Positions 6,783-9,308 of a stretch of DNA of 9,308 nucleotides are shown here, piece by piece. The stretch spans positions 1 to 9,308 of the forward strand of contig JBDKUD010000278.1 of assembly GCA_039679805.1 (NCBI GenBank), in the 5' to 3' direction. The stretch's first letter is position 1; each line of letters opens with the position of its first letter. This DNA is from JBDKUD01 sp039679805. Its GTDB lineage: Bacteria; Bacillota; Syntrophomonadia; Syntrophomonadales; Syntrophomonadaceae. Under the pieces are notes generated by a model. It searched no databases. It was not told the DNA's origin and saw nothing but the letters and a program-made list of their open reading frames with translations. Position numbers and translations under genes: made by a program.

Positions 6783-7955
6783 GTTTTCAGTCTCCGGCTT
6801 TTCATTTATACCGGTTAATATTTCACTTATTTTCTGATCCGCATAGCGGAAATGTTCATTATCAGTCTGCAAAAAGTATATAGTATTTTCTATTCTTTCC
6901 TGACTGGCCTTGATTTCGGACCAATGCTTTTCTTCCTCAAAAACATTCATGCAATCCTGCAAATCAATGGCCCGGCCAGTTTCAAGATAATGTTTGAAGG
7001 TGGTTAAAGTCCTAATATCCTGATAATCTGCATGAACATAAGATTTATTAACTATGTTATTATAAACTCCCAGCATTTTTTGGGTGAATTTCAGTTGTGA
7101 TTCTGCCTTTTGAATATCCTGCATGCATTTGTCGATAAATTCAACGGACAGGTCACCCCAGATTTCCAGGGCGTTTTTATAGCGGTCACAGGCTTTTTCA
7201 TATTCACGATAGCGGATAAAGTAAATTTTCATTTCATGATTATAATTGCAATTGTTCTTGGGAGACTGTTTGTTCCTTACCCTGCTAAAAGGAATAAGAT
7301 TATTTAAAGTAGAACGTTCTGCATCATTCGGCTTTTCAGGTTTATCTGGTAAATTGTCGGGCTCTGGCGGGGAAACTTCTTCTTGTTCAACAATAGCGCA
7401 ACGCATTTCCAGGACTTTGTTCAGATAATTAATATGTTTATTCAGTCTTTCGGTTTCTTTCAGAGCGGCTATACACATATTCAGATCTTCTATTAATTCT
7501 TCCTTGTTCTTGGCAACCTTTTTAGCGTTTTTTCGTGTTTTGTTATATCTATGCAACTCCTGCTCCGGTGGGGGAGTGGTCTGGAAAGACATAATGGCGG
7601 CAAAATCATCAGCGGAAAGCTGGTCATGAGCCGGGTTATCTTTAGTAAAATAGAAACGTGAATTAGTAGGAGGATAGTAGTAAGGGCCGACAGAATTGAT
7701 AAATTCGCTATCCTTTAAATTAACTAAATCCGAGGATGCGTGTAACTCTTCTTCTATCAGGATTAGCCAATCCATTAGCATAGGATTAGGTGTTTCCATG
7801 GTTTCTACCAACTCTTTACCCTTGGCATAAGTGTCAAAGGGCAATTTTATATAGGAATTATAGTAGTAGAATAGAATTTGGTCCGGTTTATAAGTAATCA
7901 ATGTTGACAGGTTAATATTATGATGATCTTCCTTATTTAAAAATGTGAAAAACAT
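6750..7955 (-). CDS. Unrecognised helical cytoplasmic protein, 401 aa
   Basis: I cannot name this protein. I start it at the ATG at 7955, because AGGAGG (7963-7968) sits seven bases upstream. The longer reading from a TTG at 7976 would overlap that site. There is no signal peptide or membrane helix. An N-terminal aromatic-rich part (about 1-125, including GPYYYPPTNSRFYF near 90-103) is followed by a charged helical stretch (about 130-190), a Pro/Glu-rich linker (about 193-213), and a second helical half (about 240-390). The segment YQDIRTLTTFKHYLETGRA (311-329) with the following Asn/Glu-rich helix resembles, from memory, a Tyr-x-x-Gly-Arg-Ala pattern in assorted Firmicutes hypothetical proteins, often near C-termini. 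The last ten residues come from a GTGAGG repeat. It is convergent with the rhomboid gene and divergent from the HAD gene, with no operon partner. Confidence 0.85.
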   Translation of the reverse strand: MFFTFLNKEDHHNINLSTLITYKPDQILFYYYNSYIKLPFDTYAKGKELVETMETPNPMLMDWLILIEEELHASSDLVNLKDSEFINSVGPYYYPPTNSRFYFTKDNPAHDQLSADDFAAIMSFQTTPPPEQELHRYNKTRKNAKKVAKNKEELIEDLNMCIAALKETERLNKHINYLNKVLEMRCAIVEQEEVSPPEPDNLPDKPEKPNDAERSTLNNLIPFSRVRNKQSPKNNCNYNHEMKIYFIRYREYEKACDRYKNALEIWGDLSVEFIDKCMQDIQKAESQLKFTQKMLGVYNNIVNKSYVHADYQDIRTLTTFKHYLETGRAIDLQDCMNVFEEEKHWSEIKASQERIENTIYFLQTDNEHFRYADQKISEILTGINEKPETENREAKGVRSEA

Positions 7956-8111
7956 CTCGGGGCCTCCTTTTTTCAATCATTGTACAAGCATATAAATATT
8001 TTCAATATTTTACCAAATACTCCTTCTTTATAGCTAAACTTTATTATGGCATTTTTCGCATGACGCTAAGGAAAGGTCGAATTTTGTGTTACTGGTAACT
8101 GGGTATTTTTG

Positions 8112-8120
8112 TGATATACT
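8112..8120 (+). promoter_or_regulatory. Candidate extended -10 promoter of the HAD gene
   Basis: TGATATACT matches the extended -10 form TGnTATAAT with one mismatch, 47 bases before the HAD start codon. There is no clear -35 box at 16-18 bp, which is tolerated for extended -10 promoters. A 9-bp direct repeat TACTGGTAA at 8090-8098 and 8117-8125 brackets it. Confidence 0.45.
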
Positions 8121-8167
8121 GGTAAATATCGTATATGTATTAAGTTTGGTAATAAGGGAGAATTGAC

Positions 8168-8878
8168 ATGTTAAAGGCTATTTTGTTTGATCTCGACGCA
8201 ACTTTGTTAAATATTGATATGAATTTTTTCCTTAAGAAGTATTTTGAAAAGATGGTAATCATGGCGGCTGAATGGGGATTTAATCAACCGGAGAAACTGG
8301 TGCAAAGGGTATATAAGTCAACCGGGGTTATGATAGATGACATAAACCCTGCCACCAGCAACGAGGAGGCTTTTATGCAAGATTTTCTTGCTGACGGAAT
8401 GTTTGGCTCTGAAGAGTCGGTTAAGGCTTTCTTTGACCATTTCTACCAGGCTGGGTTCCCTCAGTTAGCCAGGTATTGCAAGCCTATTCCGGGGATGCCG
8501 GAGATGATGAAGAAATTGTATACCAAGGGAGTTAAGGTGGTCATTGCCACCAATGCAGTTTTCCCCTTGAAAGCTCTGTCAGATCGGATTAACTGGGCGG
8601 GGATAGGGCATTTTAATTATGACCTGGTTACATCCTATGAGATTATGCATTTTTGTAAACCGCATCCCGAGTATTATTTGGAAATCGCAGATAAGATTAA
8701 GGTAAATCCAGAGGATTGCCTGATGGTAGGCAATGATATGAGTGAAGACCTTCCGGCCGGTAAGGTGGGAATGAAGACATTTATAGTAGAGGATATGCTT
8801 ATTACCGGGGATGTCGATTATAAGCCGGATTGGCAGGGTAAAAAGACGGATTTATTCAAGTTCCTGGAACAGTTATAA
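8168..8878 (+). CDS. HAD-superfamily hydrolase (phosphatase-like)
   Basis: Cytoplasmic haloacid-dehalogenase superfamily hydrolase of 236 residues, probably a phosphatase for a small phosphorylated metabolite; the substrate is unknown. The catalytic motifs are in order: motif I DLDATL (Asp8 nucleophile, Asp10 acid/base, Thr12); motif II Thr128 in VVIATN; motif III Lys164 in FCKPHPEYY; and motif IV GNDMSED (Asp190, Glu193, Asp194) for Mg2+. Motif I has Ala11 where most members have Gly. The insert between motif I and II (about 15-105) is long and helical, as in the C1-cap subfamily I. The start ATG has AAGGGAG about eight bases upstream. It stands alone: divergent from the 401-aa gene and followed by a non-coding repeat region. 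Confidence 0.9.
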   Translation: MLKAILFDLDATLLNIDMNFFLKKYFEKMVIMAAEWGFNQPEKLVQRVYKSTGVMIDDINPATSNEEAFMQDFLADGMFGSEESVKAFFDHFYQAGFPQLARYCKPIPGMPEMMKKLYTKGVKVVIATNAVFPLKALSDRINWAGIGHFNYDLVTSYEIMHFCKPHPEYYLEIADKIKVNPEDCLMVGNDMSEDLPAGKVGMKTFIVEDMLITGDVDYKPDWQGKKTDLFKFLEQL

Positions 8879-8908
8879 ATGTGCTGTGAAAAAGTTCAAC
8901 GGCAGGTT

Positions 8909-8978
8909 AATAGACGCTGGCGACTCCGTCGCACGCAGACTTATATGACTTTCACAGGCCTATATAATAATTCAACAC
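8909..8978 (+). repeat. Left arm of a long imperfect inverted repeat
   Basis: This arm runs from AATAGACGC (8909-8917) to AATTCAACAC (8969-8978). Its reverse complement lies at 9186-9239: both ends are identical, and the middle (AGACTTATATGACTTTCACA against AGACTAATATGACCTTCGCA) is similar. It is interrupted by 19 extra bases at 8918-8936. The arms flank a 207-nt centre (8979-9185) in which I see no gene. Confidence 0.75.
8918..8936. repeat. Small palindromic insertion in the left arm
   Basis: Nineteen bases absent from the right arm. They contain GCGAC-TCC-GTCGC, a 5-bp-stem palindrome, and are flanked by ACGC on both sides (8914-8917 and 8933-8936). This looks like a tiny insertion with a 4-bp target duplication. 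The 4-bp flank could be chance. Confidence 0.5.
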
Positions 8979-9185
8979 GCATACTTAAAAGAGACCGACA
9001 GGGAGCATCAGTGGTACCCTTAGGGTGGACTCGCTTTGATCGTACACAGGTTAGGAAAGATTAACATTGTTATTTAAAAGGGTAAAGTTTACTCCCACTT
9101 AACCTGAAACCTTCAAGGTCCGCATGTCACACCGCCGTAGATTAAGTATACACCAGTATTAATCATAAATAATCTGTGTCCATCT

Positions 9186-9239
9186 GTGTTGAATTTTCCC
9201 CTTAAAAGTCTGCGAAGGTCATATTAGTCTGCGTCTATT
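9186..9239 (-). repeat. Right arm of the long imperfect inverted repeat
   Basis: Uninterrupted counterpart of 8909-8978. Just outside it (about 9170-9190) is TCTGTGTCCATCTGTG, and TCTGCG occurs twice inside. From memory, such TCTGTG/TCTGCG strings belong to dispersed intergenic repeats seen in several bacterial groups. Confidence 0.7.
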
Positions 9240-9308
9240 GGCTAGGTCTTTCTTATTGCCACTGGCTTTTTCTCGCAGAGTTATGCACATAAGCGTTATA
9301 CGGTTGGG

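Larger units (their letters stand above)
8879..9308. other. Non-coding region with the inverted repeat
   Basis: There is no supported gene here; a short reading frame of 61 codons starting right after the HAD stop has low-quality, repeat-derived content and no ribosome site. The region holds the inverted-repeat pair, a 207-nt centre with small matches such as CAGGTTAA (8903-8910) against TTAACCTG (9099-9106), and a tail (9240-9308) that runs off the window. No tRNA, terminator with a U-run, or complete riboswitch is visible. Confidence 0.7.

Noticed and set aside
6546..6837. Short plus-strand reading frames across the convergent spacer
   Set aside because: They consist of translated GTGAGG-type repeats and overlap the end of the 401-aa gene; no ribosome sites.
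9011..9040. AGGGTGGACTCGC resembles the T-box antiterminator motif AGGGTGGnACCGCG
   Set aside because: It lacks exact agreement at the key ACCGCG bases. I see no stem I or specifier loop upstream, no terminator hairpin downstream, and no aminoacyl-tRNA or amino-acid gene in the window.
8879..9064. 61-codon reading frame after the HAD gene
   Set aside because: No ribosome site; it runs through the inverted-repeat arm and the inserted palindrome, and its protein looks like translated non-coding DNA.
9281..9289. TTATGCACA matches the DnaA box TTATnCACA
   Set aside because: A single box with no cluster, AT-rich unwinding element or replication gene nearby; expected by chance.

Overview
The window looks like a low-to-moderate G+C Clostridia (Firmicutes) chromosome. 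The reasons are strong purine-rich Shine-Dalgarno sequences (AGGAGG types) before most genes, one TTG start, and a trimeric NAD-linked [FeFe]-hydrogenase operon. As far as I can recall, the subunit sizes and order match the Hyd1ABC enzyme of Syntrophomonas wolfei, so a syntrophic or fermentative anaerobe of that kind is my best guess. This is inference; no marker gene fixes the taxon.

Layout. (1) Positions 62-3567, minus strand: a compact operon hydC-hydB-hydA (NuoE-like, NuoF-like, and H-cluster subunit). It encodes a soluble enzyme that should exchange electrons between NADH and protons. Two inverted repeats lie just upstream of hydC. (2) 3863-5623, plus strand: a divergent gene for an unrecognised 586-residue protein with a two-helix membrane anchor and a long helical cytoplasmic part. 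(3) 5629-5697: a perfect 69-nt palindrome that begins five bases after that gene's stop codon. (4) 5785-6453, plus: a rhomboid-family intramembrane serine protease. (5) 6430-6782: a cluster of short GTGAGG-type repeats. It fills the gap between two convergent genes and supplies the last codons of both. (6) 6750-7955, minus: an unrecognised 401-residue, mostly helical protein. (7) 8168-8878, plus: a HAD-family hydrolase. (8) 8879-9308: no gene seen, but an imperfect inverted repeat of about 55-70 nt per arm around a 207-nt centre, with a small palindrome inserted into one arm.

How it fits together. Only the hydrogenase genes form a clear functional unit: electrons from NADH would enter at FMN on HydB, pass through Fe-S clusters including the HydC [2Fe-2S], and reach the H-cluster in HydA. 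HydB is short and lacks the extra Fe-S domains of the approximately 600-residue HydB of electron-bifurcating enzymes. This favours an NADH-only, ferredoxin-independent enzyme. The remaining genes look like unlinked single genes separated by repeat-rich spacers. I found no CRISPR array, prophage, toxin-antitoxin pair, tRNA or rRNA. The most notable features are the three structured repeat regions and the two uncharacterised proteins.
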